A DNA stretch of 30,722 nucleotides, from IMG/VR virus record IMGVR_UViG_3300042556_003686, positions 1-30,722 of that record, one strand, 5' to 3'. This DNA is from a virus. A model generated the notes under the pieces. It was not told the DNA's origin and ran no database searches. It was given only the letters and a program-made list of their open reading frames with translations. This document shows, piece by piece, positions 29,707 through 30,722 of the stretch (its first letter is position 1; every line of letters begins with the position of its first letter). The translations under genes were made by a program, and so were the position numbers.

Positions 29707-29779
29707 TTGCAGGGGTCGGATTTGCACCGACGATCTCCTTCGTTATGAGCGAGGCGAGATACTGCTTCTCCACCCTGCA
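29707..29779 (-). tRNA. tRNA with CAU anticodon, initiator-like (fMet-type) or derivative
   Basis: The minus strand folds as a cloverleaf. The acceptor TGCAGGG pairs with CCCTGCA in 7 of 7. The D stem GAGA pairs with TCTC. The anticodon loop is CTCATAA (CAU at 29745-29747). The T stem GTCGG pairs with CCGAC. It closely follows bacterial initiator tRNA: GGGTGGAG at the start, GCTCATAAC in the loop, and an A11:U24 pair. But position 1:72 is U:A instead of a mismatch. The three G:C pairs of the initiator anticodon stem are absent (stem CCTCG/CGAAG with a mismatch or bulge), the D-loop is short, and T-loop position 55 is G. No CCA is encoded (ends A-CCT). It lies 4 nt after one late gene and before the scaffold, so is cut out of the late transcript. 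Confidence 0.75.
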
Positions 29780-29782
29780 ATG

Positions 29783-30073
29783 TCAGCGCACGATCTTGGT
29801 CTTGGGTTGGTCAAAGTCGGCATCCCCCACCATTGGCTCGGAGAGCTTGTGTTGGATGAAAAGAAGCACCTCGCGTTGGCCATCGCGGAGGGCCGCGGCC
29901 AAGGGGTCATAGGAATTGTGCATGGAACGCTGGAAGGCGGGCCGGTCCACGCGGAAGTAGGAGCGGAGGTGCTCCAAGATGGCTTGCCCGTCCTCGCTCG
30001 AGAAGACGCGGTGAAAGGCGTTGGTGATTTGCTGGCCCTTCTTCTGGGCCTCGAGCGTGGCGTCACTTGTCAT
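29783..30073 (-). CDS. small head-region protein, Bbp19-like, 96 aa
   Basis: The 96 residues start MTSDATLEAQKKGQQITNAF and contain HRVFSSEDGQAILEHLRSYF followed by LRDGQREVLLFIQHKLSE. The order 'F-x-x-V-F-x-x-x-x-G-x-x-I-L-x-x-L ... D-G-x-R-x-V/L-x-x-I' fits the Bbp19-like phage structural family, small proteins encoded next to the portal in podoviruses. Its ATG overlaps the portal stop (ATGA-type overlap at 30070-30073). Likely a portal-associated or head-assembly component. Confidence 0.7.
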   Translation of the reverse strand: MTSDATLEAQKKGQQITNAFHRVFSSEDGQAILEHLRSYFRVDRPAFQRSMHNSYDPLAAALRDGQREVLLFIQHKLSEPMVGDADFDQPKTKIVR

Positions 30074-30722
30074 AGAGATTGCTGGATGGCTTGGCCTACC
30101 ATGCTGTCACTCTTGATGGAGCCGGCCTTGGCCGCCATGTCCGCCTGGGCCATCATCTGCTGCTGCTCCTGCATGGCCTGCATTTGCGCGGCCCGCTCTT
30201 CGCGCATCTGGTCGCGCTTGTCGGTGTCCAAGATCCAATCCGCGGGCACCCCGTCATTGCGACCGAGGTCACGGGACACGGCGTCCATGTCATAGTTGTC
30301 GAGGATCTCGGGCTTGAGCGGGATGATCGGGGCCAGACGCTCCATGGTCCGCATGAAGGCCAGGTTGTGCAGGCTCTTGATGGCCAAGGCCACGCGGGAC
30401 GTGTAGGTCACTTCCGGCTCGGGGATCTCGGGGATGCCGGTCATTTCGTTCTGCACGATCACGTCCGGGGGCGGCGGCGGGAAGAGGCCCTGGCGCAGGT
30501 GGAGATTGAAAACGCGGCGGAGCAGAGGGTTGAAGAGTTCGGTCGTTTTGCGGGCAAAGGTCGGGCTGAATTGCACCAGCTTTTCCGAGGCGCGTTCGGC
30601 CACTTCGCGGGCCGTCATCTGCTTCTGGTCGAGCATGGCGAACATCTGGAAGAGATCCACGTGGAACGCCCGCTGGATCGAGGCTTCCTTGCGCTTCTCC
30701 CGCTCAAGGCCGATCTGGTATT
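30070..30722 (-). CDS. portal (head-to-tail connector) protein, C-terminal part, cut by the window end
   Basis: The frame is open to the right edge, so the N-terminus is missing. The visible part reads LERE then KRKEASIQRAF, and further on NPLLRRVFNLHLRQGLFPPPP, SRVALAIKSLHNLAFMRTME and a Gln/Met-rich end (MREERAAQMQAMQEQQQMMA). Such a clip/helix region with a Gln-rich tail is typical of T7-type (gp8) connector proteins, which form the twelve-subunit ring at the DNA entry vertex. A GTG at 30658-30660 is only an internal codon. Terminase genes are not visible and should lie elsewhere in the genome. Confidence 0.8.
   Translation of the reverse strand, partial: YQIGLEREKRKEASIQRAFHVDLFQMFAMLDQKQMTAREVAERASEKLVQFSPTFARKTTELFNPLLRRVFNLHLRQGLFPPPPPDVIVQNEMTGIPEIPEPEVTYTSRVALAIKSLHNLAFMRTMERLAPIIPLKPEILDNYDMDAVSRDLGRNDGVPADWILDTDKRDQMREERAAQMQAMQEQQQMMAQADMAAKAGSIKSDSMVGQAIQQSL

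Noticed and set aside
1-30722. CRISPR array, insertion sequence or transposase
   Set aside because: No regular spaced repeats and no transposase-like protein were found.

Overview
The window looks like about two thirds of the genome of a temperate, T7-like tailed phage (podovirus architecture): integrase, attachment region and a small divergent regulatory locus at the left, and one long leftward (minus-strand) late operon from about 30.7 kb down to 2.8 kb. The late genes follow the T7 order when read right to left: portal, scaffold, capsid, tail tubular A, tail tubular B, three internal virion/ejection proteins, tail fibre, then lysis. No host housekeeping gene is visible. The DNA is mostly GC-rich, with a clearly more AT-rich block at about 6.1-9.2 kb. 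The host cannot be named from the sequence.

Layout. 1-61: a terminator. 62-1241: small genes, including two ribbon-helix-helix-type DNA-binding proteins transcribed divergently from a segment carrying nested inverted repeats (a candidate lysogeny switch). 1286-1454: a tRNA T-arm/3' end flanked by short direct repeats (candidate attP). 1462-2610: tyrosine integrase. 2611-2793: a second tRNA-3'-like segment. 2794-3918: lysis genes (M15-type endolysin, a hidden 40-codon frame with an ATA start, two membrane proteins). 3942-9817: adhesion region (glycine-rich fibre, small accessory proteins, a protein with a signal peptide, and a 960-residue tailspike with a T7-type N-terminal adaptor). 9865-18678: one 2937-codon gene, an ejection protein of the polyvalent type. 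18675-25956: SLT-containing internal protein, gp14-like and gp13-like proteins, nozzle (with three carbohydrate-binding-type repeats) and gatekeeper. 26023-30722: capsid, scaffold, portal (incomplete at the window end), a tRNA, and an unexpected cassette of metallophosphoesterase, winged helix, HEXXH protease-like and membrane protein between scaffold and capsid. Terminase, replication genes and any phage RNA polymerase are not in the window.

The most unusual signal is a 13-bp asymmetric word (TTTCGACTAATCC) with six exact copies and one near copy. All but one lie in gaps between late genes. The exception lies inside the giant gene, exactly where the protein passes into its first F-A-I-S-P-like interdomain motif. 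The giant protein carries four such motifs, two of them bracketing an ADP-ribosyltransferase-like module. A tRNA with anticodon CAU in the late operon resembles bacterial initiator tRNA but has lost some initiator features.
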